Made by a program: the position numbers and the translations under genes. Shown here in pieces: positions 10,374 through 20,968 of a stretch of 64,000 nucleotides of DNA; position 1 is the first letter of the stretch; each line of letters opens with the position of its first letter. Under the pieces are notes generated by a model. It was not told where the DNA came from and made no database searches. It was given only the letters and a program-made list of their open reading frames with translations. This DNA is from Chloroflexota bacterium (lineage in GTDB: Bacteria > Chloroflexota > Dehalococcoidia > Lucifugimonadales > Lucifugimonadaceae), in the NCBI GenBank assembly GCA_002718415.1, contig PBEM01000006.1, forward strand, positions 208,350 to 272,349. Direction: 5' to 3'.

Positions 10374-13300
10374 TTGTATAAATTAGATAAAAAAATTTTT
10401 TTTAGCGGATATACGTTTTTTATTTTAATTACCTTTGTTGCTTTTTTCCTAAGATTATATGGTTTGAATTGGGATAATAGAACCTTATTTCATCCAGATG
10501 AACGTGCTTTGCTAATGCAGGTAAATAATATTCATTTTCCTGAGTTGTCAAAATTCACAGATATTTTCAATCCTAATTTAAGTCCTCTGCACCCGGGCTC
10601 TTTTAATTGGGGTAGTTTACCTCATTATTTACTAAAAATTGTGGCGTATATAATATCTCCGTTTAATGGGTTAGATATTTATGAATTAAGATATCCTGGT
10701 CGTATTATTATGGCTATTTCTGATGTAGTCACAATTGGATTTATTTACTTAATATGTCGAGAATATTTTTCTAGAAGAATAGCAATTATAGCCTCTATTT
10801 TTTCTACTTTTTCAGTAATAAATATACAATTAAGTCATTTTTTTGCAGTGGATATTCTAATGACAACTTTATCTGTTGTTACTATATATTTTTGTCTTAG
10901 GGTAATTAAATATTCTAGAGTAATTGATTCTGTTATGGTTGGTGTTTTTTTTGGATTAGCAATTGCCACCAAATTTTCTGTCTCTCCTTTAATAATTCCT
11001 ATTATCTTATCTCATGTGATATCAGGTAATTCTTTTGGGGTAAGAAATTTATCATTTAAAAATATACCTAATTACATTGAAATATTAAAAAAATTAATAA
11101 TTTTTGCGATTTCTACCTTTTTGGTTTTACTTTTTGTCCAACCTTACATGTTTCTTGATATTAGAGGATATTTTTCAGATATTTTTACACAATCTTCCAT
11201 GGTTCGAATGAATGTTGACTGGCCCTTTACGCGCCAATATATAGATACACCAAGATACTGGTATCAAATTATCCAATCAATAAAATGGGGATTAGGTCCT
11301 ATTTTAGGTATATTATGTTGGCTTTCCTTAATTCACATAATTTTTAATGCTTTTAAGACTAAAAGAAAAGTTGAAATAATTATTTTATCTTGGGTTATTC
11401 CATATTTTCTGATCACAGGATGGTTTGATGTTAAGTTTATAAGATATATGTTACCTATAGTGCCCTTTCTACTTATTTTTGCTAGTAGATCTTTAGTTAT
11501 TTTTAGTGAAAAATTTTTTTCTTATAACCGAATTATAAAAATAACTCCATTATTATTTGTTTTACTATTTACTATTCATTATTCATTATCATTTATAAAC
11601 ATATATTCCTCCCCTCATCCGTCTGTAGTAGCATCTGATTGGCTTAAAGAAAATTCAAAAAAAGGAGATATAGTTATACAAGAACATTGGGATGAAGGAT
11701 TTCCACCAGTAAATGGATTAATACTAAATGAGCGTTTAGAAATGTATAATCCGGATTCAATAAAAAAATTTTCAAAAATCACAAATCAACTTGAAGAATC
11801 AGATTTTTTAGTATTAATTACCAATAGATTATATGGAACTATTCCTAGATTAGAAGATAGGTATCCAATAAGTTCACATTATTACAGATTATTATTTGAA
11901 GAAAAACTAGGATATGAATTAGTTTTTCAACATTATAAAAATCCTAACTTTTTAGGAATTACCTACATAGAAGATCCTTTAGCTAGAGTTAATTTTGTTA
12001 TACCAGAAACTAATAATGATCAGGAAGGTATCATTATTTCTGGTTTAGGATGGGCAGATGAAAGTTTCAATGTTTATGATCATCCACATGTATTAATTTT
12101 CCAAAATACTAGCAATTTTAGTAGCGAAAAGCTACTTGAATTATTAGAGGTTGGTAAGTTTCATGAGCAAATTAAAAATAAAAACATTTTTGATCCTAAT
12201 GCGAATTGGTTAAATGAAATGCAAGGAAAAAAAATTTTTTTTAGTGAAAATTTTCCAATATTATTATTAATTTTGTTTTGGTATTTAGCTATACAAATTT
12301 TAGCTTTATCAGTTCTTCCTTTTGTCATGATATTATTTTGGAAATTACCAGATAAAGGCTACCTACTATCAAAAATTTTAGGTTTATTATTAGTATCAGC
12401 ATTTACTTGGCTAGTTGTTAGTTTAGATATAATACAATTTAGTTTAATTTCAATCAGTCTATCAATTTTATTTTTTACGCTAGTATCTTTGTTTTTTTTA
12501 CGTATTCGTTTTTATGAAACTATCAGGTGGTTATATGAATCGAGAAAAAAAATTCTAATATGGGAAAGTATCTTTTTAGTTACATTTATATTGTTTTTAT
12601 TAATTAGATTTTTTAATCCTGATTTATGGCATCCATATAGAGGTGGAGAAAAACCGATGGATTTTGCTTATTTAAATGCAATTATAAAAACCACTTCATT
12701 ACCTCCGTATGATCCTTGGTTTTCAGGTGGTTATATGAATTATTATTATTTTGGTCAATTTATGGTAGCCAATTTAGTTATCTTAACTGGTATTATTCCT
12801 TCAATTTCTTATAACCTTGCTGTTGCAATCTTTTTTTCTTTTTCTGCAATTATGGTATTTTCGATACTTTCAAATTTTCATTTTCTATTTTTAAGATCGA
12901 TTGGACGTCCTTTATGGTATAAAAAATTTCCATGGTTTATATCCATATTTGGAATTTTTGTTGTATTGATTTTTGGGAATATTGATGGGTTATTTCAATT
13001 TGGAGGTATTGTATCTGATTATATTTTTGGAGAAAAAATAAGAGGTTTTGATTATTGGAGAAGTTCTAGAATGATGGATCATTCTTCAATGGGATTTGAA
13101 ATAACAGAATTTCCATTTTTCACTTTTTTATTTGCAGATTTGCATGCTCATTTACTCGTAATTCCAATTACTTTAGCAGGAATATTGATGATTTTTTCTC
13201 ATTTTTTATCTATTGGAACTCTAGAGCATAGATATATAAAAATTTTTAGATTATTAACATTAGGTATATTGTTTGGGGTTATTTGGATAACTAATACTTG

Positions 13301-14624
13301 GAGTTACCCGACAATAATTATTCTTTCTATCATTGTGATCTTAGGGGGAGAATTATTGTTTGGTTATGGTCATATATTAAAAAGATTTATGAAAAGTATC
13401 ATAGATTTATCTGTTATTACATCTATAAGTTATCTTTTCTTTTTACCATTTCATAATAATTTTGAACTGTTCAACAATGGGATAGTTATAAGTAAATATC
13501 AAACAGATTTATGGAGATTTATTGGGATACATTTTTTCTTTATTTTTAGTATTTTATCTTGGATAGTGGTTAATCATATAGTCTATGCCCCAAAAAATTT
13601 AAATAGAAGTATATCAATTGATTTTGTATTTAAATTTATTACAAAATATTTGCTTATAATATCTTTTATCGTAATTTCATTACTTTTAGTTTTTACTTTC
13701 ATATTCTCCAATTGGATTACACTAATATTTTTATTATTTTTTGGATTAATTTTCGTGATGATATCTGTTCTAAGTTATATTAGACAACCAGGCAGGAATA
13801 GATATTTATTCCTTTTTGTTTCATTAACTTTTTTAGCTTTATGTATATCAATAGGTGTTGAAATAATTACCATTAAAGGTGATATAGGTAGAATGAATAC
13901 GGTATTTAAGTTTTATCTACAATCATGGATTTTATTTGGATTATCATCTGTTTATTTTTTAGGGGATATTTTTTATAAAAGAGATCTTTTAAAGCAGTTT
14001 AAGTTTTATGATATTTTTAAGTATATTTGGATTAGCTTATTTTTATTTTTTATATTTTCAGGTGTAATTTATTCATTTTATGCAATACCAACCAGGAATT
14101 CAGATCGTTTTATCAATATTAATCCTAGTCTAAATGGAAACGAATATATGAATGAAGCTTTATGTACTAACCATTGTTATCCCGGGCAAACGGATTCTTT
14201 GAGCCTTTATCATGATTTAAATACAATAAATTGGTTCCGTCAAAATGTTTCTGGGGCACCTGTTATTGTTGAAGGTGTTACAGATCTATATATGTGGGGG
14301 AATAGAATTTCAATTAACACTGGATTACCAGCAGTGATAGGTTGGGATTGGCATCAAAAACAACAAAGAGCAAATTATACTAGATCTATTGAGTCTAGAA
14401 TATTTGATGTTAAGAATTTTTATCTGACTGGTTCAACAGAAAAGGCAATAGAATTCTTAGATAAATATAGAGTTAAATATGTTGTAGTTGGAGAATTAGA
14501 AAGAAGAATTTATACTAAAGTAGGTATATTGAAATTTGAAACAATGGAATCTTTAGGATTAAAAAAAGTTTATTCTTCTGAAGCTGCATCTACCGAAACT
14601 ACAATAATTTATGAATATAAATAA
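10374..14624 (+). CDS. Giant membrane protein: GT-C (PMT/GT39-like) N-half fused to DUF2298 / Chlor_Arch_YYY C-half
   Basis: 1416 aa, TTG start; N-half LFHPDERAL and many TM helices; C-half PWFSGGYMNYYYFGQF 'YYY' motif and LHAHLLVIP. Confidence 0.85.
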   Translation: MYKLDKKIFFSGYTFFILITFVAFFLRLYGLNWDNRTLFHPDERALLMQVNNIHFPELSKFTDIFNPNLSPLHPGSFNWGSLPHYLLKIVAYIISPFNGLDIYELRYPGRIIMAISDVVTIGFIYLICREYFSRRIAIIASIFSTFSVINIQLSHFFAVDILMTTLSVVTIYFCLRVIKYSRVIDSVMVGVFFGLAIATKFSVSPLIIPIILSHVISGNSFGVRNLSFKNIPNYIEILKKLIIFAISTFLVLLFVQPYMFLDIRGYFSDIFTQSSMVRMNVDWPFTRQYIDTPRYWYQIIQSIKWGLGPILGILCWLSLIHIIFNAFKTKRKVEIIILSWVIPYFLITGWFDVKFIRYMLPIVPFLLIFASRSLVIFSEKFFSYNRIIKITPLLFVLLFTIHYSLSFINIYSSPHPSVVASDWLKENSKKGDIVIQEHWDEGFPPVNGLILNERLEMYNPDSIKKFSKITNQLEESDFLVLITNRLYGTIPRLEDRYPISSHYYRLLFEEKLGYELVFQHYKNPNFLGITYIEDPLARVNFVIPETNNDQEGIIISGLGWADESFNVYDHPHVLIFQNTSNFSSEKLLELLEVGKFHEQIKNKNIFDPNANWLNEMQGKKIFFSENFPILLLILFWYLAIQILALSVLPFVMILFWKLPDKGYLLSKILGLLLVSAFTWLVVSLDIIQFSLISISLSILFFTLVSLFFLRIRFYETIRWLYESRKKILIWESIFLVTFILFLLIRFFNPDLWHPYRGGEKPMDFAYLNAIIKTTSLPPYDPWFSGGYMNYYYFGQFMVANLVILTGIIPSISYNLAVAIFFSFSAIMVFSILSNFHFLFLRSIGRPLWYKKFPWFISIFGIFVVLIFGNIDGLFQFGGIVSDYIFGEKIRGFDYWRSSRMMDHSSMGFEITEFPFFTFLFADLHAHLLVIPITLAGILMIFSHFLSIGTLEHRYIKIFRLLTLGILFGVIWITNTWSYPTIIILSIIVILGGELLFGYGHILKRFMKSIIDLSVITSISYLFFLPFHNNFELFNNGIVISKYQTDLWRFIGIHFFFIFSILSWIVVNHIVYAPKNLNRSISIDFVFKFITKYLLIISFIVISLLLVFTFIFSNWITLIFLLFFGLIFVMISVLSYIRQPGRNRYLFLFVSLTFLALCISIGVEIITIKGDIGRMNTVFKFYLQSWILFGLSSVYFLGDIFYKRDLLKQFKFYDIFKYIWISLFLFFIFSGVIYSFYAIPTRNSDRFININPSLNGNEYMNEALCTNHCYPGQTDSLSLYHDLNTINWFRQNVSGAPVIVEGVTDLYMWGNRISINTGLPAVIGWDWHQKQQRANYTRSIESRIFDVKNFYLTGSTEKAIEFLDKYRVKYVVVGELERRIYTKVGILKFETMESLGLKKVYSSEAASTETTIIYEYK

Positions 14625-15323
14625 AAGTTATAAAAAGTTAATTATTTTTGATCTATACGGAACTTTAGCATGTTTCTCACCATCTAGAGATGTTATTCAA
14701 AAGAATGTTGTTTCTAAATTTGGATATAAATTGACTACGGAAGGAATTAATCGAGGTTATTTTGAAGCACAAAAATTTTTTGATTTGGTAAATTCCACTA
14801 CTCCGATTAGTAGACTAAATTCAAAAAAAAGGAACATTTTTTTTCTAAATATGAGCAGATCATATTAAAAGGTGATGGCATTGAAGTTAAGTTAAAAGAA
14901 GCGAGTGATATTTGGAAAATTATTAGTTTGCAACCATATGATATGGTTTTATATCCGAATGTGGTAGAAGTTTTATTGAAATTAAAAAAAGATAAATTTC
15001 TTCTTGGATTGGCTACAAATATTGACCAGACTTCAAAAGAAATTTCAAAAAAATTTAATTTAGAAGGAATTATGGATTTTGTATTTACATCAAAAGATCT
15101 AAAATTTAGAAAACCAGATATAAATTTTTTCAAAAAAATTATATCTATATCTAAAGTACCTTTTAATGATGTTGTTTTTGTAGGTGATCAAATTGAAAAT
15201 GATATTCAACCAGCTATTTCACTAGGAATTAGTACTATACTTATAGATAGATATAGTCAGTATGATAAAAAAAATATTTGTCCAGTAATTAGAGATATAC
15301 AAGATATAATTAAATTAGTTTAG
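14611..15323 (+). CDS. HAD-family hydrolase, interrupted by an apparent -1 frameshift near 14823-14844
   Basis: Frame 1 carries motif I (LIIFDLYGTLA); frame 0 carries motif IV (VVFVGDQIENDIQPAISLGI). Frame 0 is open from about 14823 (KKKEHFFSKYEQIILKGDGIEVKLKEASDIWKIISLQPYDM...). Confidence 0.8.
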
Positions 15324-15334
15324 AAAGAAAAAAT

Positions 15335-17881
15335 ATGAGCACAAAATCTTATAACCTTAGTGAAAATATAATTCCTTCTCATTATAAATTATTATTAAAA
15401 CCTAATTTAGAATCCGGGGAATTTATTGGTACTGTGGATATTGATATATCCGTTAAAAATGAAACATATTACGTAGAATTAAACGCCTTAGAACTAGACA
15501 TAAAAAATTGTGAAATTATAAGTACGCAAGAAGATAACAATCATCCAAAGAGGTTTACTTTAGACAATGAAAAAGAACGACTGAATATTGAATTTATGAA
15601 CCCTTTGAAAGGTTCTTACAAATTACACATAGAATTTTCGGGTAAATTAAATGATCTACTTCATGGATTTTACAGATCAAAATTTAAGGATGATTCAGGT
15701 GTTGAACATACAATTGCAACGACTCAATTTGAAAGTACTGATGCTAGAAGAGCATTTCCATGTTGGGACGAACCTTCATTTAAAGCCACATTTCAAATAA
15801 ATATGGAGGTTGAAAAAGATCAATTTGTTGTTTCAAATGCACCAATTAAAAATGAAAAGAATATTTCTACAGATATTCGCAGGATAGAATTTGAAAATAC
15901 TATTAAAATGTCAACATACTTAGTAGCTTTTATTGTTGGCCCTTTTGAAGCAACAGATCCCTTAGATGTTGATGGTGTCCCATTAAGAATTATTTATCCA
16001 AAAGGTAAAGGTCATTTAACTAAATATGCTCTTGATGCTGGAGCCCATGCTTTACGATTATTTACATCGTATTATGATATTAATTATCCTGGTCAAAAAT
16101 TAGACATGGTTGCTATCCCAGATTTTGCTTTTGGTGCAATGGAAAATCTAGGATGTATAACCTACAGAGAAGTTTTGTTGCTTGTTGATAAAAACAAAGC
16201 AACAGAGTCAGAATTATTACGTATAGCGGATGTTATCGCACATGAAATTGCACATATGTGGTTTGGAGATTTAGTTACCATGAAATGGTGGAATGGAATT
16301 TGGTTGAATGAAGCATTTGCTACTTTTATGGCTACATATTGTTCTGAAAGATTCAATCCTGATTGGCATAGATGGGACCAATTTAGTTTAGAAAGATCAA
16401 TGGCGTTTGATGTTGATTCTTTGGAAAATTCACGTCCAATTGAATATCCTGTTATTTCACCAAAAGATGCGGATGGAATGTTCGATCTTTTAACCTATGA
16501 AAAAGGAGGATCAGTATTAAGGATGCTTGAGCAATTTATTGGTCCAGATAAATTTAGAGATGGTGTTCGACATTATTTAAAAAAACATAGTTTTTCTAAT
16601 ACTGATACGAAAGATTTATGGGATTCTATTGAACATGTTACCAATCTTCCTATTTCTAAAATTATGCAATCGTGGATTTTTAGTAAAGGATATCCTTTGA
16701 TTGAAATGGATTTAAACTCTAAACAAAACGAAATTATTCTATCTCAAAAAAAATTTTCATATTTGCAATCTACGGATAATACTTTATGGGATATACCAAT
16801 ACTGATAAAAAATATTCAAGGGGAAGAAAGTAAGATTCTTTTATCTAATGCTTCAGAAAAATATCAGATTAGGAAAGATTTAAATCCATTAATGTTCAAT
16901 TCAGGAGGTAGTGGTTTTTACAGAGTTACATATACTAAAGAACAACTGAATTATTTAAGATCTATTATGTTTAAAGATCTATCACCTATAGAACGTTATA
17001 GTGTTTTAGACGATACATGGGCTTCTTTATTATCTAATAATACAACAGTTAGTAATTTTTATGAATTTTTATTAAATTTTAGTGAAGAATCCGATATGGA
17101 TGTATGGACTTTAGTTAGTGCTTGTTTGTATAAATTAGAAAAAATTACTGATAACAAAGCGAAAAGCACTTTTCAAAAACAAATTATAAAACTCGTGGAA
17201 CCTAAATTTTCTGAATTAGGATGGAAAGTTAATAATAAAGATAATTCTAGGAATAAAGAATTAAGAGGAGTACTTATACGTTTATTAGGTCTTATTGGGA
17301 ATGATAAAGAAGTAATAAAAATCTCAAAGGAAATTCATAAATCATTTATTTTAAAAGAAAATTCATATGATCCTAATATTTTGGCGGCTATCACATCTAT
17401 AGTGGCAGCAAATGGACAAAAATCTGATTATAAAATATTTTTTGATTGTTATTTAAATGCAGAAAACCCTCAAATTGAACGTAGATATTTAAATTCCCTT
17501 AGTTTATTCCCGGGGCAAGAAGAAATATCCTTAACATTAGAAAAAACTATAAATGGTGATATTAGAACCCAAGATTCTCCATATATATTAGCTGGGTGCC
17601 TTAGAAATCAAAATAATGGATGGATGGCATGGAATTTTATTAAGAATAACTGGAGTATAATTAACGAAAAATTTCCTTCTAATTCTATTGTGAGAATGAT
17701 ATCTCCTGTTTCAACTTTAGATGAAGAAGATCAGGCAAACGATATAGAAAATTTCTTCTCTGAAAATGATGTTCCTCAAGGTGAAAAGACATTAAATCAA
17801 ACATTAGAGAAACTAAAAGTTAATGTTGAATTTAAAAAAAGAGAATCTATAAACTTTACTGAATTAATTCAAGAATTATAG
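15335..17881 (+). CDS. M1 family metallopeptidase (aminopeptidase N / puromycin-sensitive type)
   Basis: 848 aa; GAMENLG and HEIAHMWFGDLVT...NEAFA zinc motifs. Confidence 0.95.
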   Translation: MSTKSYNLSENIIPSHYKLLLKPNLESGEFIGTVDIDISVKNETYYVELNALELDIKNCEIISTQEDNNHPKRFTLDNEKERLNIEFMNPLKGSYKLHIEFSGKLNDLLHGFYRSKFKDDSGVEHTIATTQFESTDARRAFPCWDEPSFKATFQINMEVEKDQFVVSNAPIKNEKNISTDIRRIEFENTIKMSTYLVAFIVGPFEATDPLDVDGVPLRIIYPKGKGHLTKYALDAGAHALRLFTSYYDINYPGQKLDMVAIPDFAFGAMENLGCITYREVLLLVDKNKATESELLRIADVIAHEIAHMWFGDLVTMKWWNGIWLNEAFATFMATYCSERFNPDWHRWDQFSLERSMAFDVDSLENSRPIEYPVISPKDADGMFDLLTYEKGGSVLRMLEQFIGPDKFRDGVRHYLKKHSFSNTDTKDLWDSIEHVTNLPISKIMQSWIFSKGYPLIEMDLNSKQNEIILSQKKFSYLQSTDNTLWDIPILIKNIQGEESKILLSNASEKYQIRKDLNPLMFNSGGSGFYRVTYTKEQLNYLRSIMFKDLSPIERYSVLDDTWASLLSNNTTVSNFYEFLLNFSEESDMDVWTLVSACLYKLEKITDNKAKSTFQKQIIKLVEPKFSELGWKVNNKDNSRNKELRGVLIRLLGLIGNDKEVIKISKEIHKSFILKENSYDPNILAAITSIVAANGQKSDYKIFFDCYLNAENPQIERRYLNSLSLFPGQEEISLTLEKTINGDIRTQDSPYILAGCLRNQNNGWMAWNFIKNNWSIINEKFPSNSIVRMISPVSTLDEEDQANDIENFFSENDVPQGEKTLNQTLEKLKVNVEFKKRESINFTELIQEL

Positions 17882-17884
17882 TAA

Positions 17885-17919
17885 TTACCAGGAGCATATT
17901 TTTCGTATACTCCTGGTAA
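17885..17919. terminator. Bidirectional intrinsic terminator between M1 peptidase and glnA
   Basis: TTACCAGGAG ... CTCCTGGTAA perfect 10-bp inverted repeat between convergent genes, A/T tracts on both sides. Confidence 0.75.
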
Positions 17920-17925
17920 ATTTAT

Positions 17926-19359
17926 TTACGCATCAAAAGATAGATAAAATTCATAAGGATGAGGCCTTAACTGAATTGGGACAACATCATTTTCTCTTTT
18001 ATAGTCAATCCATGACTCAATAACATCTTTAGTAAAAACATTACCTTCAAGTAAGTAATCATGATCATTTTCTAAGCTATTTAGAGCTTCGTCTAAAGAT
18101 CCAGGAACTTGAGGAAATTTAGATAATTCTTCAGAAGAAAGTTCAAATAAATCTTCTTCTAGAGGCTCTCCTGGAAGATAACCATTCTTTATACCATCTA
18201 ATCCGGCCATTAGCATTGCAGAAAAAGTCAAGTATGGGTTACATGTAGCATCTGCAGATCTAAATTCAACTCTTTTAGCTTTTGGGTTGTCAAAATAAAC
18301 TGGGATTCTACATGCAGCAGATCTATTTCTAGCAGATAATGCTAATATTGTTGGTGCTTCAAATCCTGGAGTTAATCTTTTGTATGAATTGGTTGTTGGA
18401 GCAGCTAGTGCCATAAGTGATTTACCGTGTTTAATCAAACCTCCAATGTAGTTAAGGGCTAATTTAGATAAACCTGCATATTCGTTTCCTGCCATTAAAG
18501 TTTTTCCATTTTTCCAAATAGATTGATGTGTATGCATACCAGTTCCATTATCATTAAAAATCGGTTTTGGCATAAATGTAGCTACTTTACCATGTCTCTT
18601 AGCTACATTTTTGACTATATATTTGTATGCCATAACACTATCAGCTGTTTTTAATAACTCATCGAAAACTATATCTATTTCACCTTGACCTGCTGTGGCA
18701 ACTTCATGGTGGTGTTTCTCGACAGGAATACCAAAATCATTTACTAAAATTCTTACCATTTCACTTCTCATATCATGTAAGGTATCAACTGGAGATACTG
18801 GAAAGTAACCTTCCTTATGTCGTGGTCGCATTCCTGTATTTAATGTGAATCCATCTAACATAGAATCTTCTCCAGAATTCCAAATTCCTTCATCTGAATC
18901 TACTTCATGATAACCATGGTTTGCTCCATAGCTGAATTTAATAGAATCAAAAATAAAAAATTCTACTTCAGGTCCCCAGTAAGATATATCTCCTACACCA
19001 GAGGATTTTAGGTGCGCAGCTGCTTTTTTTGCAATATTTCTTGGGTCCCTAGAATAATCTTCTCCTGTTTTAGGGTCTCTAATATCTGCAATTACTGTAA
19101 CGGTTCCATCTTGGAAAGGATCTACAGCAATTGTTTTAGCATCAGGGACTAGTAACATATCCGATTCTTCAATCGATTGAAAACCTCTTATACTAGATCC
19201 ATCAAATCCTGTTCCTTTTGTAAATAAATCATCAGTTACTTCACTAGTTGGAACTGCTACATGCTGCCATGTTCCAGGTAGATCAGTGAATTTTATATCT
19301 AAAATATCACAACCGTTTTCTTTCATTAATTTAATCACGGAAGCAGATTCATTAGCCAT
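17926..19359 (-). CDS. glnA: Glutamine synthetase, type I
   Basis: 477 aa; DGSSIRGF, VEFFIFD, NGTGMHTHQSIWKNG, RNRSAACRIP motifs. Confidence 0.97.
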   Translation of the reverse strand: MANESASVIKLMKENGCDILDIKFTDLPGTWQHVAVPTSEVTDDLFTKGTGFDGSSIRGFQSIEESDMLLVPDAKTIAVDPFQDGTVTVIADIRDPKTGEDYSRDPRNIAKKAAAHLKSSGVGDISYWGPEVEFFIFDSIKFSYGANHGYHEVDSDEGIWNSGEDSMLDGFTLNTGMRPRHKEGYFPVSPVDTLHDMRSEMVRILVNDFGIPVEKHHHEVATAGQGEIDIVFDELLKTADSVMAYKYIVKNVAKRHGKVATFMPKPIFNDNGTGMHTHQSIWKNGKTLMAGNEYAGLSKLALNYIGGLIKHGKSLMALAAPTTNSYKRLTPGFEAPTILALSARNRSAACRIPVYFDNPKAKRVEFRSADATCNPYLTFSAMLMAGLDGIKNGYLPGEPLEEDLFELSSEELSKFPQVPGSLDEALNSLENDHDYLLEGNVFTKDVIESWIDYKRENDVVPIQLRPHPYEFYLSFDA

Positions 19360-19497
19360 ACTATTTCTCCTTATAAAGTTTTTGATTTAAAATAAAAATT
19401 TTTTAAAAAGTTTTTAGAAACTTACACTTATTTATAAATCTACATTATGATTGTTTCAATTGTATTTCGCAATAACATTACAATACTTTATTTACAA

Positions 19498-19956
19498 ATG
19501 GATGATACTGAAATAAAAAAAATAATTAAATCTGGTAAAAAAGGTATGGATATTTGGCAAATGAAACACCCTTCCGAAAGATTAGATTTATCAAATTTAG
19601 ATTTATCAAGGAATAATTTTTCTGGATGGGACTTTTCTAGAGTGATACTTAATGGTTCAGATTTATCAGATAGTATTTTAGAAGGGACTATTTTTACTCA
19701 AGCTTCGCTAATAAAAACAAATTTGACTCGATCAATTATGATTTCATCTATTCTTTATAGAGCTAATTGTCGTGATGCTATTTTAGTAGATACAAATTTA
19801 AATAGATCTAATATGTATAGATGTATATTAAGAGGTGCGAATATTTCTAAAGCATCATTCAAAGGAGCTAATGTATTAAAAGTGTCTTGGCCAAATTCAG
19901 CAGACTTAAAGGAATTACGAGAACAAGGTATTGTTAATCCTGTCGTAGATTTTTAA
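19498..19956 (+). CDS. Pentapeptide-repeat protein
   Basis: A(D/N)LxxS-like repeats (LDLSNLDLSRNNFSGWDFSRVILNGSDLSDSILEGTIF...). ORF opens at 19447, but ATG at 19498 (MDDTEIKK) looks the better start. Confidence 0.82.
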   Translation: MDDTEIKKIIKSGKKGMDIWQMKHPSERLDLSNLDLSRNNFSGWDFSRVILNGSDLSDSILEGTIFTQASLIKTNLTRSIMISSILYRANCRDAILVDTNLNRSNMYRCILRGANISKASFKGANVLKVSWPNSADLKELREQGIVNPVVDF

Positions 19957-20962
19957 TTTTTCCTGTAGCTCTGAGTAAAGTTTCTTGAACAATCAATTCA
20001 TGCTCATAATTTCGTAGAGGTTTAGTTTTGCCTTTTATATTTTGTATGAAGGAATTAAATGTATCTACGTATCTTGGAGTATTGTTGACGTTTATATAAG
20101 AAACCCCTTTTTTATAATTCTCATTAGAATTTTTTAGTGATAAACGGATATTTTTTACAGGTTCAAATGGTTCCATTATGGCTGAACCTTCAGTGCCATA
20201 AACTTCGAATCTCCTTGCAAGAGGAGGAATTTCTAACGCAGATATTTCAACTGTAGCTATTGCTCCTGGATATTCACATACAGATAAAGTATTGTCGCTA
20301 AAGTTTTTATTTATTGAATTTGTATTTTGTAAAAAACTTGTAATTTTATTTGGCCTTCCAAGAATCCAAACAATTTGATCGAACATATGACCGGCCAGAT
20401 CAAATAAAATACCTCCTTGATGAATAGAAATTCCATCACGCGAAGTATTTTCGTTTTCTGGGTTATAATCAGGGATCCAAGTTGACATATGTGCTCTAAT
20501 TTGAAAAATTTTACCTAAAAGACCAGACTTACACCATTCAGAAATCTTTTTAAAACCTTCATGTTTTCGAAACATATATCCCATTTGTAAATGTAAGTCT
20601 TTTTTTTCAGCTAGTTTTAAAACTTTTTTAAATCTACTAAAATCTTCTCCACCAGGTTTATCATAAAAAACATGTTTATTATTTTGGATTAACATTTCAG
20701 TATGAGAGAGGCTTTCAGCATTAGATCCTTCTGACGCTACGGCAAGTATTTTTTTATTATTTAAAATATTTTTATTATTATCAAACCACTTTATTTGAGT
20801 CCAAATTTTTTCATTAGATCTTATTAGATATTCTTTTCTATTTTTATCTGGTTCCCATACTCCAACAACATTAACTTCTGGATGGGAGTTCATTACCTCT
20901 AAGACACCTTGAGCGTGTCCATGTTTTGTTCCAAATTGTGCTACATTTATTTTTTCAGACAT
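19934..20962 (-). CDS. Gfo/Idh/MocA-family oxidoreductase
   Basis: 342 aa; N-terminal NAD fold, HVFYDKPGG (EKP-like motif), GGILFDLAGHMFDQIVWILG. Confidence 0.9.
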   Translation of the reverse strand: MSEKINVAQFGTKHGHAQGVLEVMNSHPEVNVVGVWEPDKNRKEYLIRSNEKIWTQIKWFDNNKNILNNKKILAVASEGSNAESLSHTEMLIQNNKHVFYDKPGGEDFSRFKKVLKLAEKKDLHLQMGYMFRKHEGFKKISEWCKSGLLGKIFQIRAHMSTWIPDYNPENENTSRDGISIHQGGILFDLAGHMFDQIVWILGRPNKITSFLQNTNSINKNFSDNTLSVCEYPGAIATVEISALEIPPLARRFEVYGTEGSAIMEPFEPVKNIRLSLKNSNENYKKGVSYINVNNTPRYVDTFNSFIQNIKGKTKPLRNYEHELIVQETLLRATGKIKNLRQD

Positions 20963-20968
20963 AGAAAT

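Noticed and set aside
14807-15133. 108-aa minus-strand ORF
   Set aside because: Shadow ORF of the split HAD hydrolase, which has recognisable motifs on the plus strand.
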